Of a stretch of 64,000 nucleotides of DNA, positions 26,453-34,522 are shown piece by piece. Origin of the DNA: Myceligenerans indicum. Its GTDB lineage: Bacteria; Actinomycetota; Actinomycetes; Actinomycetales; Cellulomonadaceae. The DNA lies in the NCBI RefSeq assembly GCF_016742955.1, contig NZ_JABBYC010000002.1:1-64000 (forward strand), in the 5' to 3' direction. Position 1 is the stretch's first letter. Each line of letters opens with the position of its first letter. The position numbers and the translations under genes are program-made. Below the pieces are notes generated by a model, which saw only the letters and a list, made by a program, of their open reading frames with translations, had not been told where the DNA came from and ran no database searches.

Positions 26453-28369
26453 TCAGCGGGCCTGCGGGAGCCACACCCGCATCGTGCTCGGCCCGCGATT
26501 CGCCCAGTCGTGGTAGGGCACCAGTCGCAGCTCCACCCGATCACCGGGCTCGGGGTCCCCCGGGGGTCCGTACGGCCACGATCGGTCGGCACGTTCGACG
26601 AGGAGCCCGTCCACCCGCACCCCGCCGCCGCTGCCGCTGTCGTCCCGGGGTACGGCCTCTGCGGCCAGGCGAACCCGGTCCACGTGCGTCCCCGCGGGCA
26701 GATCGGCCGACTCCGCGCACAGGACCACGGGGCCTCGTTCCACGGCCACGCAACCGCGGACGGCATCGACACGGTCGTCGGCGGCCGTCAGACGAGGCCG
26801 GACGTCGAGTTGAAGGCAGATCTCGTCGCCCGCCGCGAACTTCCGGCGGACCGACGCCGTCGAACCGTCCACGGCGCGCCCGTCGAGGGTCGCCCGGCCG
26901 ACCGACCACTCGGGCACGCGCAGCGAGAGCGTCAGGTCACCGGCGGGCGCCTCCAGGACGCGGACGACGACGGAGCCGTCGTCCGGATAGGAGGTGAGCA
27001 CCTCCAGCCGCACGGCCTCGCCGTTCTCCAGGGTCGTCGCGATCCGGCAGCCGACGTGCTGGTGGATCTGCACGCCCTCGGCCGACACGGTCGCGACGTA
27101 CCCGGCCAGGCTGGCCAGGGTCCGCGCGACGTTGGTCGGACAGCACGAGACCTCGAACCAGGGCGCCCGCAGCCGGGACAGCGCCCGCGGGCTGGCGCGG
27201 TCCGGATCGGCAGGCTCCCCCGGTTCCCGCTTGTGCAGGGGATTGGTGTAGAAGAACGCGTCGCCGTCGCGCGAGGGCGAGGTGGCCACGACGTTGTAGA
27301 GCGTCCGCTCGACCACGTCCCCCCAGCTCACGTCGCCGGTGGCGAGCAGGAGGCGCCAGGCGACCATCACCGAGCCGACTCCGGCGCACGTCTCGCTGTA
27401 GGCGCGGTCCGCCGGAAGCTCGAAGTCGTCGCCGTAGGCCTCGTCCTGGTGGTGAGATCCCATGCCACCGGTGAGATAGGTCCGGCGAGCCAGCGTGCGG
27501 GCGAACTGGCCCCGCACCGCCTCCAGGAGCTCGTCGTCGTGGGTGTCGACCGCCACGTCGACCGCGGCGGCCGCCAGGTACAGCGCGCGGACCACGTGGC
27601 CGCGCAGCACCTGGGCCTCACGCACCGGCCGGTCGTCCTGGTAGTAGGAGCGGCCGAACTCGATGTCGGGCAGCGTGCCGCGGCCACGGCGGTCCAGGAA
27701 GAGCCGCGCCTGGTCGAGGTACCGCCGTTCGCCCGTAGCCCGGGCGAGCTCGACCAGGGCCACCTCGATCTCCGGGTGCCCGCACACTCCGTCGCGCCCA
27801 CCCGGCCCGAACTCCGCGCAGACGTGGTCCGCCGCGCGGCGTGCCACCCGGACCAGCGTGTCGTCCGAGTCGTCGTGCCCGGTGCGGAGCCGTGCGACGG
27901 CGGCCTGGATCAGATGGCCGAAGCAGTACAGCTCGTGCCCCCAGGCCAGGTCGGAGTACCGCGGTTCCTGTCCTGGCCGGCCGTACCTGGTGCTCACGTA
28001 GCCGTCGTCGTCCTGGGCGGCCTCGACCAGGAGCGCGATCTGCTCGATCCGTGCGTCGAGCTCGGCGTCGCCGGACCGGCCCGCCTCCCACGCCATGGCC
28101 TCGAGCAGCTTGTAGACGTCGGAGTCGGCGAACTCACGGCCGGTCCGCCGCTCCACCTGCCCGTCCAGCACGTGCCGGAAGTTGTCGATCCAGCCGACCT
28201 TCGTCTCCCACCGGTCGCAGTGCGGTATGGACACCTCGGCATTACGGCGCTGACGCTCGGCCCAGAACCCGTCGGTCAACTCGACCTCGTCGAGCCCGAG
28301 GGGGCGCAGGGCGCCATGGGCCGGAACCACCGGCGCGGGTCGCCTCGTCGCAGTCGTGGTCATTCTCAT
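26453..28369 (-). CDS. GH127 beta-L-arabinofuranosidase
   Basis: The 638-residue cytosolic glycoside hydrolase releases L-arabinose from beta-L-arabinofuranosides. All four zinc/thiolate residues known from the bifidobacterial enzyme HypBA1 are recognisable: E326 and C328 in SETCAG, and C409-C410 in SCCPTN, one of which is the nucleophile. The catalytic barrel is followed by beta-sandwich domains. The start ATG at 28369 overlaps the permease stop (ATGA). With the three ABC genes it forms one operon under the LacI regulator at 31713. Confidence 0.93.
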   Translation of the reverse strand: MRMTTTATRRPAPVVPAHGALRPLGLDEVELTDGFWAERQRRNAEVSIPHCDRWETKVGWIDNFRHVLDGQVERRTGREFADSDVYKLLEAMAWEAGRSGDAELDARIEQIALLVEAAQDDDGYVSTRYGRPGQEPRYSDLAWGHELYCFGHLIQAAVARLRTGHDDSDDTLVRVARRAADHVCAEFGPGGRDGVCGHPEIEVALVELARATGERRYLDQARLFLDRRGRGTLPDIEFGRSYYQDDRPVREAQVLRGHVVRALYLAAAAVDVAVDTHDDELLEAVRGQFARTLARRTYLTGGMGSHHQDEAYGDDFELPADRAYSETCAGVGSVMVAWRLLLATGDVSWGDVVERTLYNVVATSPSRDGDAFFYTNPLHKREPGEPADPDRASPRALSRLRAPWFEVSCCPTNVARTLASLAGYVATVSAEGVQIHQHVGCRIATTLENGEAVRLEVLTSYPDDGSVVVRVLEAPAGDLTLSLRVPEWSVGRATLDGRAVDGSTASVRRKFAAGDEICLQLDVRPRLTAADDRVDAVRGCVAVERGPVVLCAESADLPAGTHVDRVRLAAEAVPRDDSGSGGGVRVDGLLVERADRSWPYGPPGDPEPGDRVELRLVPYHDWANRGPSTMRVWLPQAR

Positions 28370-29190
28370 CCCTTCAGAGCTCCCGACATGAATCCGTTGA
28401 CGTAGTGCCGCTGCAGCACGAGGAACAGCACCACGCACGGCACGGTCAGTACGACGACGCCGGCCTGCGTGGCCCCGTAGTCGATGACGCCCATCACCTG
28501 CTGCCGCATGTTCACCAGCGCGAGCGGCAGCGGCTGGTTGTCGCCGCTGACCAGGTACAGCGGCACCATGAAGTCGTTCCAGGCGGCGAGGAACGCGAAC
28601 AGCCCGATCGTGATCAGGCCGGGCTTGACCACGTGCAGCAGCACCCGGCAGAGCGCCGAGAACGTGCCGCAGCCGTCGACCAGCGCCGCCTCCTCCATCT
28701 CCCGCGGCACGGCCTCGAAGGCGATGCGCATCATGAAGGTCGCGAAGGGGAGCTGGAAGACGGCCAGGACCAGCCCGACGCCGACGAGCGTGTCGTTGAG
28801 CCCGAGGGCCTTGAGCCAGATGACGAGCGGGACGAGCACCGTCGCGTAGGGGACCATGAGGATCGCGAGGGTCAGCAGGAAGAGCATGTCCTTGCCGGGG
28901 AACCGGAAGCGCGCGAAGGCGTACCCGCCGAGGGTGGCCACCACCAGGGTCGTGGCCACGGCCACGGCCGAGATGATGACCGAGTTGCCCAGGTAGTGCC
29001 ACACGCCGTCCTGGTACTCCAGCAGCGTCCGGTAGTTGCCCCAGCCGAAGCCGTCGACCTGCCGTGAGCCCGGCTGCGGGGACACCGAGGACACCGAGGT
29101 CCAGAGGATGGGGTAGAGGAAGATGAGGGCGAGCCCGCCGGTCAGCACGTAGAAGGGTGTGCGGCCGATGATGCGGTTGAGTCGGGTCAT
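28366..29190 (-). CDS. Carbohydrate ABC transporter permease (MalG type)
   Basis: The 274-residue inner-membrane permease has six predicted segments and the EAA loop (EEAALVDGCGTFSALCRVLL) that contacts the ATPase. The ATPase is not encoded here; a shared MsiK-like ATPase elsewhere is usual in actinobacteria. It is coupled to GH127 by ATGA overlap and follows the MalF-type gene by 13 bases. Confidence 0.93.
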   Translation of the reverse strand: MTRLNRIIGRTPFYVLTGGLALIFLYPILWTSVSSVSPQPGSRQVDGFGWGNYRTLLEYQDGVWHYLGNSVIISAVAVATTLVVATLGGYAFARFRFPGKDMLFLLTLAILMVPYATVLVPLVIWLKALGLNDTLVGVGLVLAVFQLPFATFMMRIAFEAVPREMEEAALVDGCGTFSALCRVLLHVVKPGLITIGLFAFLAAWNDFMVPLYLVSGDNQPLPLALVNMRQQVMGVIDYGATQAGVVVLTVPCVVLFLVLQRHYVNGFMSGALKG

Positions 29191-29203
29191 GATGGGCTTC
29201 CTG

Positions 29204-30154
29204 TCACTCGTCCGGCGAGCGCCGCAGCGTCTTGAGCTGGACGATGTTGATGATCACGAGGGCGGCGAGCACGATGACGGACAAGGCGGCGGCCATCCCC
29301 AGGTCGCGCTTGGACTCGAACGCGAGGCTGTAGATGAGCTGAACCACGGTCATCGTCGACCCGTCGGGGCCGCCCTTGGTGAGGATGAAGAACTGGTCGA
29401 AGGCGAGCAGTGATCCCGTGACGCACAGGATCGTGCTCAGCGCCAGGGAGGGACGCAGCAGCGGGAGCGTGATCCGGGCGAAGATCTGCCAGGTCCGCGC
29501 CCCGTCGATCCGTGCCGCCTCGTACACCTCGTGCGGGATGCCTTGCAGGCCCACCAGCAGCAGAAGCATGAAGAACCCGGCGAACCGCCAGACGATGAGG
29601 ATCACCGTCGACCACAGCGCGCCGTCCGTGGTGCCGAGCACGTTGACGTTCGCGTCGGTCAGCCCGAGACGGTCGAGGGCCGGCGAGACGGGCCCCACCT
29701 GCGGGGAGTAGAGGGCGTAGAAGAGCAGCGACGCCGAGGCGAGCCCCAGGGCAGTGGGGACCAGCAAGGCCGTGCGCAGGAACCCACGCCACCGTGTGCT
29801 CTCCTGGACGAGCATCGCCAGCCCGAGGGCCATCGAGATCAGGATCGCCGTGGTGATCACCGTGTATTTCAGCGTGAACCAGACCGACGGCCAGAACAGC
29901 CGGTTCTCGACGACCTCCACGAAGTTGTCGGGGAAGTTGGCGCCCGAGTTCCCTCCCAGCAGCGTCCAGTCCGCGCCGGACATCCACAGCACGAGGACGA
30001 GCGGGACCAGGAACAGGACGGTGACGAGCGCCGCGGTGGGGGTCGCGTAGAACCACCCGTGCAGGGCGCTGCGGTGGCGCCGTAGCCGGCGCCGTCCCGT
30101 GCGCCTGGGGATGTCCGCGGCGACGCCGGGCCGGGGGGACGTAGTGGTGGACAT
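29204..30154 (-). CDS. Carbohydrate ABC transporter permease (MalF type)
   Basis: The 316-residue permease has six segments and an EAA loop (YEAARIDGARTWQIFARITL). The ATG at 30154 is chosen because GAGGAG lies 7 bases upstream; a GTG two codons earlier is in frame. It forms the membrane channel with the downstream MalG-type protein. Confidence 0.92.
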   Translation of the reverse strand: MSTTTSPRPGVAADIPRRTGRRRLRRHRSALHGWFYATPTAALVTVLFLVPLVLVLWMSGADWTLLGGNSGANFPDNFVEVVENRLFWPSVWFTLKYTVITTAILISMALGLAMLVQESTRWRGFLRTALLVPTALGLASASLLFYALYSPQVGPVSPALDRLGLTDANVNVLGTTDGALWSTVILIVWRFAGFFMLLLLVGLQGIPHEVYEAARIDGARTWQIFARITLPLLRPSLALSTILCVTGSLLAFDQFFILTKGGPDGSTMTVVQLIYSLAFESKRDLGMAAALSVIVLAALVIINIVQLKTLRRSPDE

Positions 30155-30188
30155 GTTCACTCCTCAGGTGTCCGGGCTCCCGCCCGGG

Positions 30189-30214
30189 GCGGCGGGGGCC
30201 GGTGCCCCCGCCGC
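30189..30214 (-). promoter_or_regulatory. Strong intercistronic hairpin after the binding-protein gene
   Basis: An 11-bp GC-only stem (30189-30199 with 30204-30214, loop CGGT) lies between the binding-protein stop and the first permease. Such hairpins usually protect the binding-protein message and reduce downstream expression, giving excess binding protein over permease. Confidence 0.6.
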
Positions 30215-30223
30215 GGGCGGATC

Positions 30224-31528
30224 TCACTGGCCAAGGACAGCCGTGATGGCCTCGTTGTCCTCGTCAACCGTGCCGGTCCTGCCGAAGGTGGCGTTGCGGA
30301 CCAGCGTCAGCCACGGGCTGTTGGCCGCGTTGAAGGCCTCCGAGAAGTAGTCCGCGACCGGGGTCCGCCCGTCGGCCACGAGCTGGTTCATGGTCAGCGC
30401 CAGCGGGTCCTCCTGGGCGTAGGAGTTGTCCAGCAGGCTGTTCCTGCCCGGGACGTCACCGTTCTTGGCGACCACCTCGAGCTGGGTCTCGTCGGACATC
30501 ATCCAGGCCAGGAAGTTCCATGCCTGGTCGACGTGCTCGGAGTCCCTGGAGATGCCCATCGCGTCGCCACCGAGAAAGGTCGATCGACCCCCGTCGACGC
30601 CCGGGATGCCCCCGACGCCGACATCGATCCCGGCTTCCTTCGCGGCGTACACGGCGGTGTTGGGGTACTGCATCACGCCGACCTTGCCGTTGGAGAAGGG
30701 TGCGGTCCAGGTGGCGCCCGTCTCCTCCTCGGACCCGGCGCCCACGACGCCGGCGTCGTTCATGGCCGCGTAGGTGTCGTAGACCTCCTGCGCGGCGTCG
30801 GAGGCGAGCAGTGACTCACGACCGTCCTCCGACAGCACCTCCTCACCGGAGGCCCAGATCGACGGGAACCAGGTGAACACCAGGCAGCCACCGCAGTTGC
30901 CCCCGTAGTAGGTGCCCGAGACACCGTCCTTGTCCAAGGCGGAGATCGCCTCGGCCTGCTCGCGGAGTTCCGCGATCGTCGTCGGGCCCTGCTCGGGGTC
31001 GAGTCCGGCCTCGCGGTACAGGTCCTTGTTCCACACCATCACCGAGATGTCGGTGACGAACGGGACGGTGTGCTTGTTGCCGTCGATGTCGGTGCCGGCG
31101 TCGACGTGCCCGCGTGAGATGTCGTCGGCGAAGTCCAGGCCGTCGATCTGCGCGGTGAGGTCCGTGAACAAGCCGTTGGACACCCAGTAGGGCAGGCGCA
31201 CGACGTCACCGGCCAGGAGGTCGGGGAGCTCGCCGTTGGTGGCGGCCGCCCCGACCTTGCCCTCCATGTCGTCGTTGGGCACGATCTCCAGGTCGACCTG
31301 GTTCTCGTGGGACGCGTTGTAGGCGTCCGTGAGGGTACGGGCCTGGCGCTCCAGCGGCGCGCGGGTCCACATCGTCAGGGTCGTCCCGTCATCGGTCCCG
31401 GTCGCGGACATCTCAGTGGACCGGTCCGCGGTCCCACTGCCGGAGCAGGCCGCGAGACCTGTCATGGTCAGGCCGGCCGCCGCCACGGCGGCGGCACCTC
31501 GCATCAGTCGAAGATTCCGGTACGTCAT
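30224..31528 (-). CDS. Sugar ABC transporter substrate-binding lipoprotein
   Basis: The 434-residue extracytoplasmic binding protein (family 1) has a lipoprotein signal with lipobox LAAC. The body shows TMWTRAPLERQARTLTDAYN and VPFVTDISVMVWNKDLYREA, typical of oligosaccharide-binding members. The ATG at 31528 follows GAGGAGAG. As the neighbour of GH127 it probably binds beta-L-arabinofuranosyl oligosaccharides. First gene of the operon. Confidence 0.93.
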   Translation of the reverse strand: MTYRNLRLMRGAAAVAAAGLTMTGLAACSGSGTADRSTEMSATGTDDGTTLTMWTRAPLERQARTLTDAYNASHENQVDLEIVPNDDMEGKVGAAATNGELPDLLAGDVVRLPYWVSNGLFTDLTAQIDGLDFADDISRGHVDAGTDIDGNKHTVPFVTDISVMVWNKDLYREAGLDPEQGPTTIAELREQAEAISALDKDGVSGTYYGGNCGGCLVFTWFPSIWASGEEVLSEDGRESLLASDAAQEVYDTYAAMNDAGVVGAGSEEETGATWTAPFSNGKVGVMQYPNTAVYAAKEAGIDVGVGGIPGVDGGRSTFLGGDAMGISRDSEHVDQAWNFLAWMMSDETQLEVVAKNGDVPGRNSLLDNSYAQEDPLALTMNQLVADGRTPVADYFSEAFNAANSPWLTLVRNATFGRTGTVDEDNEAITAVLGQ

Positions 31529-31581
31529 CGTGCTCTCCTCGTGGTTCGTCATCGAACCTGTCACGTTCGTGAGGTCTAGGC

Positions 31582-31627
31582 CGAAAGCCTTTTCGGTATC
31601 GTAGAAGCTTTCGCTCGATGGCGTCAA
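31582..31627 (-). promoter_or_regulatory. Promoter and LacI operators of the GH127/ABC operon
   Basis: On the minus strand: -35 TTGACG (31622-31627), 18-base spacer, -10 TACGAT (31598-31603). An operator-like CGAAA-N4-TTTCG covers 31582-31595, near the expected start, and a related half-site CGAAAGCTT lies in the spacer at about 31605-31613. A repressor there would block polymerase. A plus-strand -10 (TATAGT, 31653-31658) for lacI lies just beyond, so both genes could be controlled. Confidence 0.65.
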
Positions 31628-31712
31628 CCTTCGATCCACGATCGCCGAGAGGTATAGTTCTGGTCACGGCCAACGAAGATGTCGTCGCCGGAGGCACGAC
31701 CAAGGAGACAGG

Positions 31713-32744
31713 ATGCCCAGAAAACCTGAGCAGAAGCGCAAACAAGCCACCCTTGCCGACGTTGCGCAGATGGCCGGTGTCTCGATCGCGACCGCTTCGA
31801 AAGCCTTGAACGGGCGCAGTCAGGTGAAGGCCGAAACTCGCGCACGGGTTTTCGAGGCTGCTGAGAAGCTGAAGTTCTCCCCCAACGCCATGGCCCAGAA
31901 CCTGCTCACCGGCCGGTCGGGCACGATCGGTCTCGTCACCCACGACCTCGACGGCCGGTTCTCGATCCCGACGCTGATGGGCGCCGAGGACGCGGCGGGG
32001 CACGGGCGCACGTCGGTCCTGCTGTGCGACGCGCGCGGGGACGCACTTCGTGAGCGGTACCACCTCCAGGCGCTGCTGGGCCGTCGCGTCGACGGACTGA
32101 TCGTCGTCGGGGCACGTCCGGACCCCCGGTCGTCCCTCGGGACGCTGCCAGTTCCCGTCGTGTACGCCTACGCCCCGTCCACCGACCCGCGTGACACATC
32201 GATCGTCACGGACAACGTCGCGGGCGGCCGGCTGGTCGCCGAACACATGCTCGCCTGCGGGCGCAGGCGCATCGCGCTGGTGACCGGCGACCCGGAGTAC
32301 GGCGCGGCCCATGACCGGGTCGCCGGGGCCCGGGAGGTCCTCGACCGCGACGGCGCCGAGGTGGTCCCCTCTGAGCCGCTCTACGGCACCTGGAGCGAGG
32401 AGTGGGGCCGTACGGCGGCCGGCCTCGTCATCAACCAGCATCCCGACGTCGACGGGATCATCTGCGGCAGCGACCAGATCGCCCGTGGCGTGCTCGACAC
32501 GCTGCGCGAGTCCGGCCGCAAGGTGCCGGACGACGTCGCCGTCACCGGTCACGACAACTGGGAGATCCTGGCGGTGAACGCGCGCCCCCAGCTCACGAGC
32601 GTCGACATGCGGCTGGAGGAACTGGGCAGGCAGGCCGCGGAACTGCTGTTCGCCGCGATCGACGGCAGAACTACCAAGGGCGGCCACGTGGTCACGCCGC
32701 GGCTGGTCCCCCGCGCCTCGACGGGACCTCGCGTCAGCGGCTGA
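31713..32744 (+). CDS. LacI family regulator of the GH127 arabinoside operon
   Basis: The 343-residue regulator has HTH TLADVAQMAGVSIATASKAL, a hinge (LTGRSGTIGLV) and a PBP-like effector domain ending with DVAVTGHDNWEILAVNARP. The ATG at 31713 follows AAGGAGACAG. It is divergent from the binding-protein gene with LacI-like sites in the gap, and probably represses until an arabinoside or arabinose is present. The first 180 bases are less GC-rich than the rest. Confidence 0.92.
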   Translation: MPRKPEQKRKQATLADVAQMAGVSIATASKALNGRSQVKAETRARVFEAAEKLKFSPNAMAQNLLTGRSGTIGLVTHDLDGRFSIPTLMGAEDAAGHGRTSVLLCDARGDALRERYHLQALLGRRVDGLIVVGARPDPRSSLGTLPVPVVYAYAPSTDPRDTSIVTDNVAGGRLVAEHMLACGRRRIALVTGDPEYGAAHDRVAGAREVLDRDGAEVVPSEPLYGTWSEEWGRTAAGLVINQHPDVDGIICGSDQIARGVLDTLRESGRKVPDDVAVTGHDNWEILAVNARPQLTSVDMRLEELGRQAAELLFAAIDGRTTKGGHVVTPRLVPRASTGPRVSG

Positions 32745-32773
32745 CGGCAGGGCCCCTGGGCTACCGTCGAATC

Positions 32774-33232
32774 ATGCCGATCCCGGACCACAAGCCGTCC
32801 CCGGAGCAGCTCATCCGCAACTGGCAGGAGCTGCTCCAGGAACTTCGCGTGATGCAGACCGGCGTCCAGATCCTCACCGGGTTCCTGCTCACCGTGCCCT
32901 TCTCGGCACGGTTCGAGACGCTGGAGACCCACCAGCGAGCCCTGTACCTGGGGGTGCTGGTCGGCGCGGTGCTGACCACCTGCGTCATCGTCGCCCCCGT
33001 GGCCTTCCACCGGGTGCTGTTCCGGCGGCGTAAGCGGGCGTGGCTGGTACGGATGGCCGACCTGTGCGCACGCCTGGGCCTCGCGCTGCTGGGGATCGTG
33101 TCGGCGGCCGTGATGCTGCTGGTGTTCGACGTCGTGGTGGGGCCGGTCGCGGCCTGGACGGCCGCCGGCGGTGTCGGTCTGGTGTTCGTGGTGCTCTGGT
33201 TCGTGGTGCCCCACCTCGCCCGCCGGGAGTAG
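32774..33232 (+). CDS. DUF6328-like four-helix membrane protein
   Basis: 152 residues: a conserved soluble N-terminus (NWQELLQELRVMQTGVQILT) and four membrane segments. The pattern matches the DUF6328 family of actinobacteria from memory; function unknown. Homologues are often near stress genes. It starts 29 bases after lacI and ends before a strong two-sided hairpin. Confidence 0.78.
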   Translation: MPIPDHKPSPEQLIRNWQELLQELRVMQTGVQILTGFLLTVPFSARFETLETHQRALYLGVLVGAVLTTCVIVAPVAFHRVLFRRRKRAWLVRMADLCARLGLALLGIVSAAVMLLVFDVVVGPVAAWTAAGGVGLVFVVLWFVVPHLARRE

Positions 33233-33250
33233 GCGCAAGCAGCGAGCACG

Positions 33251-33284
33251 CGGCGACGCCCGGTCGATGGACCGGGCGTCGCCG
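33251..33284. terminator. Bidirectional hairpin terminator
   Basis: A perfect 15-bp stem (33251-33265 with 33270-33284) with loop GATG lies midway between the convergent DUF6328 and Hsp20 genes. This is one of the two longest stems in the window; it serves both strands. Confidence 0.85.
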
Positions 33285-33314
33285 CATGTCGTGTTCTCGA
33301 TGTCGCGCGCGAGG

Positions 33315-33734
33315 TCAGGCCGCCGTGGTGACCTCGATGCGCTGGGGCGTCGTGCCGGCGAAGACGCCGGTGACCGTCACGGTCAGGACGCCCGCGTCGT
33401 AGGACGCGCGGACGGCGTCGCCGTCCACGGCCTTCGGCAGGGCGACGACCCGGCGGAAGTCGCCGAAGCGGACCTCCGAGATCCGGCGCCCTTCGGCGTC
33501 CTCGCCGCGCTGGTCCTTGCGCTCGCCGCGGACGACGAGCCTGCGGCCCTCGATCTCGACCGTGACGTCCTCGGCCGGGTCGATCCCCGGCAGGTCCAGG
33601 CGCGCGACGAGGTCCTCGCCGTCGCGGTAGACGTCCGCGGCAGGGCGCGCACGGTCGGCGTTCGTGCGGATCGGGGCCCGCAGATCACGGATCCAGGCCT
33701 CGGTGAACGGGGAGCGGGTCAGGGTGGTGGTCAT
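33315..33734 (-). CDS. Small heat-shock protein Hsp20 (first copy)
   Basis: The 139-residue alpha-crystallin-type chaperone has the alpha-crystallin domain at about 31-125 (YRDGEDLVARLDLPGIDPAE, DAGVLTVTVTG) with a short C-terminal extension. It holds unfolding proteins without ATP. The ATG at 33734 follows AGGAGGA. A HAIR-like site upstream indicates HspR control, unlike the second copy at 53211. Confidence 0.92.
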   Translation of the reverse strand: MTTTLTRSPFTEAWIRDLRAPIRTNADRARPAADVYRDGEDLVARLDLPGIDPAEDVTVEIEGRRLVVRGERKDQRGEDAEGRRISEVRFGDFRRVVALPKAVDGDAVRASYDAGVLTVTVTGVFAGTTPQRIEVTTAA

Positions 33735-33771
33735 GTTCGTCCTCCTCGAAGCGGATATACGCCCGGTACAA

Positions 33772-33792
33772 CTTGAGTCGACCCCGCTCAAT
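33772..33792 (-). promoter_or_regulatory. HAIR element (HspR operator) upstream of hsp20
   Basis: CTTGAGT-N7-GCTCAAT against the known HspR consensus CTTGAGT-N7-ACTCAAG: one perfect half-site, the other 5 of 7, exact spacing. It lies 38 bases upstream of the start codon. Confidence 0.75.
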
Positions 33793-33930
33793 TTCCGGGT
33801 TCGCCGACGGCGGACGGTGACCTTTCCGGCGTGACACCCCGCACTGGCGACCGGTGGCCGTGCGCGTGACGATGGAGAGGCCCCGGGGCCGCCTTCGGCC
33901 CGCCGAGCCGGCCGAGAAAGAGGTCCCGTG

Positions 33931-34443
33931 ATGTCCCCGAAGCTGCCGCGTTACACCGTCCCGTCCCTGACGCCGGAAGAGGGCGCCGAGGTCGCCGAGA
34001 TCCTGCAGGACCGCCTGCACTGCCTCAACGACCTGCACCTGACCCTGAAGCACGTGCACTGGAACGTGGTGGGATCCCACTTCATCGGCGTCCACGAGAT
34101 GCTCGACCCCCAGGTCGACGCGGTACGCGAGATGGCCGACCAGACCGCCGAACGCATCGCGACCCTCGGGGTCGCCCCCATCGGTACTCCAGGAGCGCTG
34201 GCGGCGGCCCGCGGGTGGGAGGACTACAAGCTCGGGCGCGCTCCGGCGATCGAGCACCTGACCGCACTCGACCACGTCTACGACGGGGTCATCTCCTCCC
34301 ACCGCAAGGCGGCCGACGCGACGGCAGGCCTCGACGACGTCACCAACGACCTGCTCATCGGGCACCTGCACGACCTCGAGCAGTTCCACTGGTTCATCCG
34401 CGCTCATCTGGAGTCCGCCTCGGGCGCGATCCCCGAGACGTGA
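33931..34443 (+). CDS. dps: Dps-family DNA-protection ferritin
   Basis: The 170-residue protein has the Dps ferroxidase signature (KHVHWNVVGSHFIGVHEMLD) at about residues 40-60, with the helical ferritin fold. It oxidises iron with peroxide and can coat DNA in stationary phase or stress. The ATG at 33931 lies 7 bases after AGAGG; a GTG one codon earlier is also in frame. A modest hairpin follows. Confidence 0.93.
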   Translation: MSPKLPRYTVPSLTPEEGAEVAEILQDRLHCLNDLHLTLKHVHWNVVGSHFIGVHEMLDPQVDAVREMADQTAERIATLGVAPIGTPGALAAARGWEDYKLGRAPAIEHLTALDHVYDGVISSHRKAADATAGLDDVTNDLLIGHLHDLEQFHWFIRAHLESASGAIPET

Positions 34444-34458
34444 TCGTCGGTGGCCCAC

Positions 34459-34475
34459 GGCGCGCCGGTCGCGCC
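34459..34475 (+). terminator. Short hairpin after dps
   Basis: GGCGCG-N5-CGCGCC, 6-bp stem, 15 bases after the dps stop. Weak support, no T-tract. Confidence 0.35.
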
Positions 34476-34522
34476 GCGGCGAGCAGGAGTCCCGTTCCAC
34501 TGGCCCATCGGGAGGATCCGTC

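Noticed and set aside
31787..31815. Second LacI-operator-like CGAAAGCCTT inside lacI
   Set aside because: It encodes the conserved TASKALN of the HTH; the match to the operator is most likely chance.
33879..33893. GGCCCCGGGGCC palindrome before dps as a DevR-type box
   Set aside because: It is GC-only, expected by chance at this composition, and does not fit the known dormancy-box consensus well.
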